Assembly (NCBI RefSeq): GCF_004151245.1
Contig: NZ_JUIW01000003.1
Location: 1-64,000, forward strand
Direction: 5' to 3'
Length of the DNA stretch: 64,000 nt
Source: Flavobacterium beibuense
GTDB lineage: Bacteria > Bacteroidota > Bacteroidia > Flavobacteriales > Flavobacteriaceae
The notes under the pieces were generated by a model. The model was given only the letters and a program-made list of their open reading frames with translations. It was not told the origin of the DNA and ran no database searches. The translations under genes were made by a program, and so were the position numbers. This document shows positions 32,915-41,119 of the stretch, piece after piece; position 1 is the stretch's first letter, and every line of letters starts with the position of its first letter.

Positions 32915-33901
32915 TTATAGTTCCTGAATCTGCCTGATCATCTGATTGGTGAATCCCCATTCATTGTCGTACCACGCCATAACTTTTACAAGGTCGCCAT
33001 CCACCACGCGGGTCATTTCAAGGTCCACGGTAGCGGCGAATGTGCTTTTTATGATGTCCGAAGATACAAGTGGCTCATCGGTCACATCTACAACTCTGCG
33101 ATAACGTTCAGAGGATGCTTCTTCGGTCAGTATAGCGTTGATTTCCTCTACTGTAGTGGAACGTTCGGTAACGAAAGTAATATCGGATATAGAACCAACC
33201 GGTACGGGAACCCGTACGGCGATACCATCGAATTTGCCTGTGTACTGCGGCAGTGCTTTTGTTACCGCAATTGCCGCGCCTGTTGCCGCGGGTGCGGAAT
33301 TCACGGCAGCGGCCCGTCCCATTCGAGGCTCTTTCTTAGAGGGGGCGTCTACTAATGTCTGTGATGCGGTGTAGGCGTGCGTAGTGTTTAGAATGGCCTT
33401 TTTGATCCCTATCCTGCGCCCCAGGATTTCAATAATGGGACCAATATTGTTAGTGGTGCAGCTGGCACAGGAAAATACCGAAACTTTACCTTCTTCTGTA
33501 TTTACACCGTGGACTATGGTCGGGGTGTCTTTTGTCGGGCCGGAGATTACTACAAATTTGGCACCAGCCTGAAGATGTTTTTGGGCGTCAGCCATATTGG
33601 TGAACAGCCCGGTGCTTTCGATAGCGACATCTACCTCAAGGTCCTTCCAGGGTAAGGAGGCAGGATCCTTTTCAGAGGAGTAAAGAATGGATTTGCCATC
33701 TACCAGCAGTGTATTGTCTTTAAACTCTACTTTCCTCTCAAAGCGTCCATACACGCTGTCGTACTTTAAAAGGAAAGCCACATTTTCAATGTTCATAAGG
33801 TCGTTGATACCTACCACCTCCAGATCGGGAGTGTCTAAGATGATTTTCAGGGCGGCGCGTCCGATACGGCCAAAACCATTTATACCTATTCTTTTTTTCA
33901 T
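32915..33901 (-). CDS. gap: Glyceraldehyde-3-phosphate dehydrogenase, divergent copy
   Basis: The 328 residues start at the canonical MKKRIGINGFGRIGR. A longer open frame to 34030 has no family match in its added part. The NAD-binding motif GINDLMN has the Asp that favours NAD. The catalytic Cys is kept in CASCTTN (about residue 145), but the usual SNASCTTNCLAP reads SCASCTTNNIGP, and the catalytic His motif is HAYTASQ. The C-terminus WYDNEWGFTNQM is standard. These changes suggest a specialised second copy rather than the glycolytic enzyme. It is a single gene between two oppositely directed hydrolase and AraC genes. Confidence 0.9.
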   Translation of the reverse strand: MKKRIGINGFGRIGRAALKIILDTPDLEVVGINDLMNIENVAFLLKYDSVYGRFERKVEFKDNTLLVDGKSILYSSEKDPASLPWKDLEVDVAIESTGLFTNMADAQKHLQAGAKFVVISGPTKDTPTIVHGVNTEEGKVSVFSCASCTTNNIGPIIEILGRRIGIKKAILNTTHAYTASQTLVDAPSKKEPRMGRAAAVNSAPAATGAAIAVTKALPQYTGKFDGIAVRVPVPVGSISDITFVTERSTTVEEINAILTEEASSERYRRVVDVTDEPLVSSDIIKSTFAATVDLEMTRVVDGDLVKVMAWYDNEWGFTNQMIRQIQEL

Positions 33902-34200
33902 GTTTCTTATATTTAAAAATTTAAATAAAGCAAAAAAGTAAATCAATTGTAGCTTTGGGTATTTTTGCATGCCAAATCTTATTTCGGATCGCACATGAGG
34001 GCATACCCAATATAGTAAAGCGGAATCCATTATTCCGGTACTTCTTTCAAGGAGATTAGCGGATCTTATGAAGTATAAGCAGGCAGGCTATGCCTGAACC
34101 GACATAGGACAAATATAGCATAATATTTTGTAAATTAATCGAATGGCGGCGGATTAGTACTGTAAAAGCACTGAGGCCGTCCCGGTATAAATTAGAGATA

Positions 34201-35058
34201 ATGAAAAGATTACTTTCCCCTTCCTCAGAAACTTTGCTTGCCGTAAAGCTCGGTGAATCCGAAGGCATTACCGTGCCGGTCCAGTTCAATGAATATTCGG
34301 TTTTTATAGTGCAGCAGGGAGAGGGTGTCTTTTATTCTGATTTCAACGTGCTTCCCTTTACAGGACCGGTCATACTATTTACAACGCCTTTGCAGATGAT
34401 CAGGATGGAACCGCTATCGGAGATTTCCTATTCATTGCTGCAGTTCCATGGTGATTTTTACTGCATTGAATATCACAGGGAAGAAGTGGCGTGTAATGGC
34501 CTGCTTTTTAATAATATCTATATTGAGCCCTCCATTATACTGACGCCAACTGACGCTTTGGTTTTCGCCGGGCTGATGGAACAGATAGTACAGGAGCTGA
34601 CTGTGCCCAACCCCTCGCAAATCGTGCTCAAGTCGATCGTACAGCTCTTCCTTGCAAAATGCAGCCAGATAAAGCTAAATTCACAGGCCGCCGAGGCGCC
34701 GACAATCGTAAAAGATGGTCAGATGGAGGAGTTCAAAAGACTGCTTGAAGAAAATTTCCTCACCCTGCATAAACCTTCAGACTATGCTGGTTTACTTGCT
34801 ATGACTACAAACAACCTAACCAAGCGCTCGACCAAATATTTCAGGAAGACCCCTTCTCAGCTGATTACCGAAAGGCTCATACTGGAGGCTAAAAAGCAAT
34901 TGCACCTTACCCGCAAAAGCATTAAGGAGATTGCCTACAGCCTGCATTTTGAAGATGAGTTTTATTTCAGCAGGGTATTTAAAAAACATACCTTGGTTTC
35001 TCCCCAGGCCTTTCGCGATAAGACAGGTATATCCATCGTGGCTGATTTGTACAGGTAA
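34201..35058 (+). CDS. AraC-family transcriptional regulator
   Basis: This 285-residue protein has an N-terminal cupin-like sensor domain (about 1-150; IVQQGEGVFYSD, FTGPVILFTTPLQ) and a C-terminal pair of helix-turn-helix motifs (about 185-280). The second is in KEIAYSLHFEDEFYFSRVFKKH, followed by SPQAFR. The DUF417, AhpD-like and hydrolase genes follow in the same direction and are its likely targets. The promoter at 35098 lies right after its stop codon. Confidence 0.9.
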   Translation: MKRLLSPSSETLLAVKLGESEGITVPVQFNEYSVFIVQQGEGVFYSDFNVLPFTGPVILFTTPLQMIRMEPLSEISYSLLQFHGDFYCIEYHREEVACNGLLFNNIYIEPSIILTPTDALVFAGLMEQIVQELTVPNPSQIVLKSIVQLFLAKCSQIKLNSQAAEAPTIVKDGQMEEFKRLLEENFLTLHKPSDYAGLLAMTTNNLTKRSTKYFRKTPSQLITERLILEAKKQLHLTRKSIKEIAYSLHFEDEFYFSRVFKKHTLVSPQAFRDKTGISIVADLYR

Positions 35059-35097
35059 TATCACTTTTTATCCATGTTTCTGCCTTAGCGGGCGGTG

Positions 35098-35105
35098 TAA
35101 CTTTG
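35098..35105 (+). promoter_or_regulatory. -7 element TAACTTTG for the DUF417 gene
   Basis: An exact TAnnTTTG match 19 bp before the ATG at 35124, giving a very short leader. No clear -33 TTG was found. Confidence 0.45.
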
Positions 35106-35123
35106 CTTTAAACAAATTACATC

Positions 35124-35699
35124 ATGAAACATTCAATTATCAAGGCAGTCGCCGGACTTGAAGATACAGCCAAATCTACTGTGCGTTACGCTATAGTTAT
35201 AGTACTGCTGTGGATCGGTGGACTGAAGTTTTTCAATTATGAGGCCGACGGGATTACCCCGTTTGTTGCCAATAGCCCCTTTATGTCATTTTTTTATAAC
35301 GCTCCCCAGGAATATGCCCAGCATATCAATAAGGAAGGCGAATATGTGGCAGAAAACAGACAATGGCATCGCAACAACAACACCTATGGCTTTTCGGCAG
35401 GGCTGGGCGTCTTTCTCATCGGTGCCGGCATTTTGATAGCACTACACAGGAAAGCCCCTCTTTTGAGTATGGCCGGAAGCATGCTGGTCTTCCTCATGAC
35501 TCTGGGAACGCTATCATTCCTACTGACTACGCCCGAGAGCTGGGTCAGCAACCTGGGGGATTCGGATTATGGCTTCCCCTTTCTTTCTGCACGGGGCAGG
35601 CTGGTAGTAAAAGATCTGGTAATACTGGGTGGAACCCTAATTACCATGAGCCAGTCCGCCCAATACTATCTTAAACAGAATAAATCAGTTATTAATTAA
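35124..35699 (+). CDS. DUF417 (YkgB-like) membrane protein
   Basis: This 191-residue inner-membrane protein has four hydrophobic segments. RYAIVIVLLWIGGLKFFNYEADGITPFVANSPFM (about 24-57) is the signature of the DUF417/YkgB group, whose E. coli members respond to hypochlorite stress (the rclC gene of the RclR regulon). Here it also lies next to an AraC regulator, as rclC does next to rclR. A role in reactive chlorine or electrophile defence is therefore an informed guess. The AhpD-like gene follows after 12 bp. Confidence 0.87.
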   Translation: MKHSIIKAVAGLEDTAKSTVRYAIVIVLLWIGGLKFFNYEADGITPFVANSPFMSFFYNAPQEYAQHINKEGEYVAENRQWHRNNNTYGFSAGLGVFLIGAGILIALHRKAPLLSMAGSMLVFLMTLGTLSFLLTTPESWVSNLGDSDYGFPFLSARGRLVVKDLVILGGTLITMSQSAQYYLKQNKSVIN

Positions 35700-35711
35700 A
35701 TATTTAGAATC

Positions 35712-36248
35712 ATGAAAACTATAAGTGTACCTGCCAAAGAGCAGGTGAGTGAACAGTCACAGGCGATATTCGATGCTATCCAGAAAAAGATAGGCAAAGT
35801 ACCTAACCTGTATGCAACCATCGGTTATTCAGCAAGCGCGCTGAAGGGACTTTTGGATTTCGAGCAGGCATTTGCCGGGACCGCATTCAGCCCGGTAGAA
35901 AAAGAGGCCATTAACCTGGTGGTTTCCCAGGTCAATGAATGTGATTATTGTCTTGCCGCCCATACGATGCTGGCGGGAATGAAGGGCGTGGCCCAGGAAG
36001 AGATACTACACTTTAGGCAGGGCAGGGCCGAGGATGGCAAGCTCGCATCGGTATTGCAGCTGGCACAGTCCATCGCGGCCAATAAAGGGAATGCACCTGA
36101 GAATCTGAAAGAGGACTTTTTCTCTCATGGATATGATGAGGCTGCCCTTATTGAGCTGATTGGCCTGATAACCGCGAGGACGTTTACCAATTATGCGTAT
36201 TCGGTAACCCGCATACCTGTTGATTTTCCTGCCGCACCCAAGCTATAA
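35712..36248 (+). CDS. Carboxymuconolactone decarboxylase / AhpD-like protein
   Basis: This 178-residue protein is helical, with the redox motif NECDYCLAAHTM (CxxC-x3-His, about residues 75-86), as in AhpD-type alkylhydroperoxidases. ATIGYSASALKGLLDF and SPVEKEAINLVVSQ match the family. It may reduce peroxides or peroxiredoxin partners in the cytoplasm. It is in an operon with the DUF417 gene. Confidence 0.9.
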   Translation: MKTISVPAKEQVSEQSQAIFDAIQKKIGKVPNLYATIGYSASALKGLLDFEQAFAGTAFSPVEKEAINLVVSQVNECDYCLAAHTMLAGMKGVAQEEILHFRQGRAEDGKLASVLQLAQSIAANKGNAPENLKEDFFSHGYDEAALIELIGLITARTFTNYAYSVTRIPVDFPAAPKL

Positions 36249-36413
36249 TCATACCCTGGTAATGCAACACAAACCACTGCAAGACTTCCACTGTTTTTAA
36301 TGGAGGTAGATTTTCACCCAATGCTCAAAGGCCGTTTGCCTGCCTGCAAAAAATAGCAAAAAAGTACTTTTTTATGCTGTAAAACTACAGCAGCCCTGGG
36401 CCCGGTTTGACCT

Positions 36414-36421
36414 AATTTTGA
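36414..36421 (+). promoter_or_regulatory. -7 element TAATTTTG for the second hydrolase gene
   Basis: An exact TAnnTTTG match 79 bp before ATG 36500, in the 251-bp gap after the AhpD-like gene. A separate transcription start here is plausible. Confidence 0.45.
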
Positions 36422-36499
36422 AATAGTTAAAATCATTCAGCTTAGCGGAGCTGGCTTGTGAAGATTTTTAGTCTAATCCATAATCTAAAACTAACTATT

Positions 36500-37480
36500 A
36501 TGACACAGATAAAAAAAGCGCCGAATTTTCTCGAAGACGGACATCTGGTACCCGGGGTAAGAGCTTTTCTGAAAAGTATCAATACGGGGGGACCAGGGGT
36601 TGAGACCCTTTCCATTGAACAGGCAAGGAAAGTACTGGTTGACCTGCAGAATGCAACACCGGTCAATCTCTCTGGTATTGAAGAATCGGAAAAAACTATC
36701 ACTACTGAAGGGCATCACATAAAACTGACGATCGTAAGGCCTGAAGGTGTAAAAGCTACCCTGCCAGCCTTTATGTTTATCCACGGGGGCGGATGGGTGC
36801 TTGGTGATTACCCGACCCACAGGCGCCTTGTCAGGGATATTGTTGTAGCCTCGGGATTTGCGGCAGTTTTTGTCAATTATACACCTTCACCAGAGGCACC
36901 TTATCCACAGGCTACCGAAGAGATCTATGCGGCGACAAAATGGGTTGCCGCCAACGGACATGAAATTAATGTTGACGGCAAAACGCTGGCGATAGTCGGC
37001 AACAGTGTCGGGGGCAATATGACGGCCGTTACTTGTCTGAAATCCATGGCCAATTCCGGTCCCGTCATTAAACTGGCGGTGATGATGTGGCCCATTGTGG
37101 ATGCCAATTTTGAACATGAGTCCTATCAGCTATTTGGTGAAGACCGTTTTCTGACTACCCCTCTGATGAAGTGGATGTATGATACTTATACCAAAGATCC
37201 CAAGGAGCGTAAGGAAATATATGCATCCCCGCTTGAGGCTACTGTCGAGCAGCTTAAGGGGTTCCCGCCGGCCCTTATACAGGTGGCGGAAAATGATGTA
37301 CTGCGTGATGGCGGGGAAGCCTTCGGAAGAAAACTGGCAGAGGCAGGGGGAGAGATCTGTACGGTACGCTATAATGGTGTAATCCACGATTGGGGACTGC
37401 TCAACGGCCTTGCCGGCATCACGGAGACCAAAGCGCTGATTGCGCAGATATCGATTGCCTTAAAGAATCATTTGAAATAA
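36500..37480 (+). CDS. Alpha/beta hydrolase, cytosolic paralog of 31730
   Basis: This is a 326-residue HSL-type esterase with IHGGGW (about 94), GNSVGG (about 167), VAENDVLRD and GVIHDWG carrying the oxyanion hole, nucleophile Ser, Asp and His. It lacks the lipoprotein leader of its paralog at 31730 but matches it almost block for block from residue 10 on (DGHLVPGVRAFL, ATKWV, FLTTPLMKWMYD). I use ATG 36500; the frame runs back to GTG 36458 without family support. The Tat-exported MBL gene follows after 18 bp. Confidence 0.88.
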   Translation: MTQIKKAPNFLEDGHLVPGVRAFLKSINTGGPGVETLSIEQARKVLVDLQNATPVNLSGIEESEKTITTEGHHIKLTIVRPEGVKATLPAFMFIHGGGWVLGDYPTHRRLVRDIVVASGFAAVFVNYTPSPEAPYPQATEEIYAATKWVAANGHEINVDGKTLAIVGNSVGGNMTAVTCLKSMANSGPVIKLAVMMWPIVDANFEHESYQLFGEDRFLTTPLMKWMYDTYTKDPKERKEIYASPLEATVEQLKGFPPALIQVAENDVLRDGGEAFGRKLAEAGGEICTVRYNGVIHDWGLLNGLAGITETKALIAQISIALKNHLK

Positions 37481-37498
37481 CCGGTAAACTTTAATATT

Positions 37499-38464
37499 AT
37501 GAGCAATTTTGACATGAACCGCAGGAAGTTTATAGAATCCACCGGCATTCTTGCCGCCGGGCTTTTGGTTGCGCCACGACTGATGTTTGATGAGAAAACG
37601 CATGTACCCATCCAGGAAAGCCCCGTTACGATAATAAAAAATGCAGCAGCCACAGCTAAGATCAATGTAACCAAACTCAGGGGAAATTTGTCCATGCTGG
37701 AGGGATCAGGAGGCAATATCCTGGTGTCCTATGGCCCCGATGGTAAATTGATGGTGGATGGGGGAATAGGGGTTTCCAAACCCAATGTTTCTGCTGCACT
37801 GAACGGTATTGGGAAGAATCCTCTGAAATACCTTGTCAATACGCATTGGCATTTTGACCATGTTGATGGAAATGAATGGCTGCATGAGGCTGGTGCTGTG
37901 ATAGTGGCGCACGAGAATACGCTTAAGAACATGTCAAAGACCACACGTGTCGATGACTGGGATTATACATTTCCTCCCGCACCGGCCGGTGCCCTTCCGG
38001 AGAAGACATTTAAGAAAAAAGAAAAACTCTCTTTCAATGGCGAAGAGATAAAGATGAGCTACTATCAGCCAGCTCATACCGACAGCGATATTTCGGTATA
38101 CTTCCCTAAAGCAGACGTGTTGCATGTCGCCGATATATGGTGGAACGGGCATTATCCCTTCATTGACCATAATACCGGAGGCAACATTAAAGGCATGATT
38201 GATGCGGCGAACATCAGTCTGCAGAACAGCTCTAAGGACACTATCATTATTCCAGGTCACGGACCGGTAGGAAACAGGAAGCAACTCACAGAATACAGGG
38301 ACATGCTATCGGACATTTATGATAGGGTTCGTACCCTTAAAATGCAGGGCAAGTCAGTTAATGAGGTCGTGGCTGCAAAGCCGACAGCGAAATATGATGC
38401 AGTATATGGCACCTTTATCATCGGTCCGGATTTCTTTACCCGTCTGGTGTACAGGAGCGCGTAA
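37499..38464 (+). CDS. Tat-exported metallo-beta-lactamase-fold hydrolase
   Basis: This 321-residue protein has a twin-arginine leader: MNRRKFIES followed by GILAAGLLVAP. The metal site is intact: NTHWHFDHVDGN (His-x-His-x-Asp-His, about 116-127), HTDSDISVYFP (about 192) and IPGHGPV (about 257). It is a periplasmic hydrolase of the broad MBL fold with unknown substrate. The pattern is closer to general MBL-fold hydrolases than to class B antibiotic resistance enzymes, so I do not call it a carbapenemase. It is co-directional with the cytosolic esterase. Confidence 0.87.
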   Translation: MSNFDMNRRKFIESTGILAAGLLVAPRLMFDEKTHVPIQESPVTIIKNAAATAKINVTKLRGNLSMLEGSGGNILVSYGPDGKLMVDGGIGVSKPNVSAALNGIGKNPLKYLVNTHWHFDHVDGNEWLHEAGAVIVAHENTLKNMSKTTRVDDWDYTFPPAPAGALPEKTFKKKEKLSFNGEEIKMSYYQPAHTDSDISVYFPKADVLHVADIWWNGHYPFIDHNTGGNIKGMIDAANISLQNSSKDTIIIPGHGPVGNRKQLTEYRDMLSDIYDRVRTLKMQGKSVNEVVAAKPTAKYDAVYGTFIIGPDFFTRLVYRSA

Positions 38465-38593
38465 ATGCAAAATAAATGAAACAATGAGGTAGTATCCGCC
38501 TAATGGCGCTACCGATTCCGTAATGTTTTGGTTAATTGGACTGAGGTGCTGTGGGATCGTAGCTTACGCTCCCGCTGCACTGATGTTTACCTC

Positions 38594-38983
38594 TTAGTTG
38601 TGCTGAAGCGCAGAAGGCTGTTTTATGGATTCTATGATTCTCTTTTTGTGCGCCTTTCCCCATTTTATCATCTGGTAAATAAGGTCACCATACTCTTTTG
38701 AGTATTCGGTAAAATGATATTCGTAAACTGAAGAATCATTACCAAATTTCCTAATGATGAGTTGGTTTTCTTCCAGTTCTTTCAAATTTCTGGATAACAT
38801 TCTGTTTGTAATGCCCGGGATGCTTTGTTCAATATCTTTAAAACGCGTATTCCCATTACAAATAGAGTAGAGGATGGGTAATTTCCATTTGCCACCTATA
38901 ACATAGATGGTGTCCATCAATGCCCTGGAGGCCTCTAATTGCTGATCTTTGATGCATCGTGCCATAGTGTAGTTTAGTATCAT
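38594..38983 (-). CDS. HxlR-family winged-helix regulator
   Basis: This 129-residue protein has VIGGKWKLPILYSICNGNTRFKDI (about 28-51) and GITNRMLSRNLKELEENQLI, the standard HxlR winged helix. Cysteines at about 10 (ARCIKDQ, the family position for a redox Cys) and 42 could sense electrophiles. It diverges from a five-gene oxidoreductase operon, with repeated TTATACT motifs in the shared promoter region, and is its likely repressor or activator. Confidence 0.9.
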   Translation of the reverse strand: MILNYTMARCIKDQQLEASRALMDTIYVIGGKWKLPILYSICNGNTRFKDIEQSIPGITNRMLSRNLKELEENQLIIRKFGNDSSVYEYHFTEYSKEYGDLIYQMIKWGKAHKKRIIESIKQPSALQHN

Positions 38984-38986
38984 CGA

Positions 38987-39010
38987 TTATACTGGTTACA
39001 AAGTTATACT
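38987..39010. promoter_or_regulatory. Direct repeats TTATACT, probable HxlR operator
   Basis: TTATACT occurs at 38987-38993 and 39004-39010, 17 bp apart, the same period as in the first HxlR control region. The second copy ends 10 bp before the -7 element of the downstream operon. Confidence 0.5.
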
Positions 39011-39020
39011 AAAATGACAA

Positions 39021-39028
39021 TAAATTTG
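39021..39028 (+). promoter_or_regulatory. -7 element TAAATTTG of the oxidoreductase operon
   Basis: An exact TAnnTTTG match 33 bp before ATG 39062, directly downstream of the TTATACT repeats. Confidence 0.6.
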
Positions 39029-39061
39029 CACAGTTAATTAATATTTAAAAAGTAATCAAAA

Positions 39062-40144
39062 ATGAATAAGATAAAAGTAGGAATCGTAGGGGCAAACCCT
39101 GAAAGGGGCTGGGCTTCTATGGCACATATACCTGCGCTTAGCGCATTACCGGGATATGAAATTACAGCCTTATCGAGCAGAAACAGCGGCAACGCGCAGC
39201 TCCTAAAGGAAACTTACCCTGTAAGACACGTGTACGGTTCCACTCTTGAACTCTCAGAGAGTAATGATGTAGACATGGTTCTGGTTGCTGTAAGGGTTCC
39301 CATGCACTATAATATAGTCCGCGAGGTAATAGCTGCCGGCAAAACCGTTTTCAGCGAGTGGCCTCTTGGCAAAAATTTAAGGGAGACCGAAGAGCTTGCA
39401 GCACTGGCCAGGCAAAATAATGTAAAAGGCTATATTGGGCTTCAGTCAAGATCGGTGCCGGCCATCCGCTTTATAAAGGATTATATAAGTCAGGGACATA
39501 TTGGAGACGTATTATCGACAAGTATGATCGGTTCGGGAATCATTTACGGGGAATATACACCCCTTGCCAATGATTATACGGTAGATCCCGAGAGCGGTGC
39601 AGGAATGATCAACGTGACCTTTGGCAATGCCGTCGACGCCATGTGCTTTGTCCTTGGAGAGTTCTCTGAGCTAAATGCTACCACAGCCACGCGAAGGAAA
39701 ACTACCACCATAGTGGAGAACGGCCAAAAGATTCCGATGAAGATCGCCGACCAGGTAGCCGTAAGCGGCATACTGGAGAGCGGTGCGGTAGCAACCGTTC
39801 ACTTCAGGGGCGGAATGTTATCCGGTACCAATTTCTTTTGGGAGATCAACGGCACAAAAGGAGACATACAGATTAGTGCTGACGGGGGCAGCCTCGCAGT
39901 ATTCGAACCTGTTATAAAGATGAGTACTGGAGAGAACGGAGCAATGGAAGTCGTTGAGGTTCCTAAGGCCTACAATCTTGTGGCTGATCAGGAGCTTGAC
40001 TACATACCTGCAAGTGTAGGACAGAATTACACACTGATACAGTCCGGTGATGCCCCAACATTTGATGACGCTGTTGTGCGCCACAGGATGATCAGTGCCA
40101 TAGAGAAGTCTGCAATGACAGGCAGACGAGAATCTTACATATAA
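39062..40144 (+). CDS. Gfo/Idh/MocA-family oxidoreductase
   Basis: This 360-residue protein has an N-terminal Rossmann domain (KVGIVGANPERGWASMAHIPAL, about 5-26) and SEWPLGKNLRETEEL (about 100), where the family has EKP. The C-terminal half is an alpha/beta substrate domain. The GANPERGWAS start resembles the Gal80-like branch, whose members bind NAD(P) but do not always catalyse. It is the first gene of an operon with two MDR-type reductases, an SDR and an NTF2-fold protein. Confidence 0.87.
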   Translation: MNKIKVGIVGANPERGWASMAHIPALSALPGYEITALSSRNSGNAQLLKETYPVRHVYGSTLELSESNDVDMVLVAVRVPMHYNIVREVIAAGKTVFSEWPLGKNLRETEELAALARQNNVKGYIGLQSRSVPAIRFIKDYISQGHIGDVLSTSMIGSGIIYGEYTPLANDYTVDPESGAGMINVTFGNAVDAMCFVLGEFSELNATTATRRKTTTIVENGQKIPMKIADQVAVSGILESGAVATVHFRGGMLSGTNFFWEINGTKGDIQISADGGSLAVFEPVIKMSTGENGAMEVVEVPKAYNLVADQELDYIPASVGQNYTLIQSGDAPTFDDAVVRHRMISAIEKSAMTGRRESYI

Positions 40145-40146
40145 TT

Positions 40147-41091
40147 ATGAGAGCGATGATCTTAAAGGAGCAGGGAGGAATAGAAAATTTCTCCCTTTCC
40201 AATATACCCATGCCGGCTGCAGGGCCTGACGATGTCCTGGTAAAAGTTAAGGCAATCAGCATTAACCCTGCGGACGCTATTGTCCGCGAGAATCCCAGTG
40301 TCAAGTGGATATTCAACGGTGAGGAGCCGATGATCTTGGGCTGGGACCTTTCCGGGGAAGTGGTGCAGACCGGTGTCAACGTGAAAGAATTTGTGGTTGG
40401 CGATGAAGTTTTCGGGGTGGTCAGGCATCCCGGGCATGGCAAGGCCTACGCAGAATACGTTGCGGCTCCCGCTTCGCATCTTGCCCTTAAGCCCAAAAAT
40501 ATCACGCACATTGAGGCAGCGGTAAGTACTCTTGCGGTGCTCACCGCTTTACAGCCGATGCGAAAAGTCGGGATCCATAAGGGAAGTCGTGTGTTTATAA
40601 GCGCAGCAGGAGGAGGCGTGGGGCATTTCGCTATACAGATAGCCAAATTTTATGGTGCGCATGTCATTGCCCTTGCATCCGAATCCAAAAGGAAATTCGT
40701 GATGAGCCGTGGCGCGGACGAATTCATCGACTACCAGACCCAAAAATTTGAGGAGGTGGTCGAGCCGGTCGACCTGGCCATCGATGCTGTACGTACTGAG
40801 GGCCATGTTTTACGGACCCTGAATATTGTAAAGCCAGGAGGCACCCTGATAAGCCTATGGTCCGGCGTGACCGGTGAGGAAAGCAAAAAGGCTGAAGCTT
40901 TGGGTGTGAGGGCCTTCTACAATGCCATCCAGTCCTCGGGAGAAGATATGAAGTTCGTAGCAAAACTCCTTGAGGACGGGTTTATATTCCCTCACATATC
41001 GAGGATCTATGAATTCGAACAGATACCCGAGGCCCACAAAGAAATTGAGAGCGGACAGACCCGAGGCAAAATAGCCGTTGAGGTATGCTGA
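40147..41091 (+). CDS. Zinc-independent NADP-dependent oxidoreductase (quinone-reductase type MDR)
   Basis: This 314-residue medium-chain dehydrogenase/reductase has an N-terminal GroES-like part (ISINPADAIVREN, GWDLSGEVVQTG) and a nucleotide fold with ISAAGGGVGHFAIQIAKFYGAHVI (about 158-181; GxGxxG as GGGVGH). It lacks the structural zinc cysteines. It likely reduces quinones or enones with NADPH. It starts 2 bp after the Gfo/Idh/MocA gene. Confidence 0.9.
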   Translation: MRAMILKEQGGIENFSLSNIPMPAAGPDDVLVKVKAISINPADAIVRENPSVKWIFNGEEPMILGWDLSGEVVQTGVNVKEFVVGDEVFGVVRHPGHGKAYAEYVAAPASHLALKPKNITHIEAAVSTLAVLTALQPMRKVGIHKGSRVFISAAGGGVGHFAIQIAKFYGAHVIALASESKRKFVMSRGADEFIDYQTQKFEEVVEPVDLAIDAVRTEGHVLRTLNIVKPGGTLISLWSGVTGEESKKAEALGVRAFYNAIQSSGEDMKFVAKLLEDGFIFPHISRIYEFEQIPEAHKEIESGQTRGKIAVEVC

Positions 41092-41119
41092 TTATAACCG
41101 CTATTACAAGAAAAAGAAT

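Noticed and set aside
32915..34030. GAPDH frame starting at 34030 (371 residues)
   Set aside because: The first 43 residues have no family match; the canonical start MKKRIGINGFGRIGR is at 33901.
34056..34289. Minus-strand 77-residue frame before the AraC gene
   Set aside because: It overlaps the AraC start on the other strand, has no recognisable domain and lacks a ribosome binding site.
37499..38464. MBL-fold protein as an antibiotic-resistance beta-lactamase
   Set aside because: Metal motifs are general for the fold; spacing and the Tat leader do not identify a class B lactamase.
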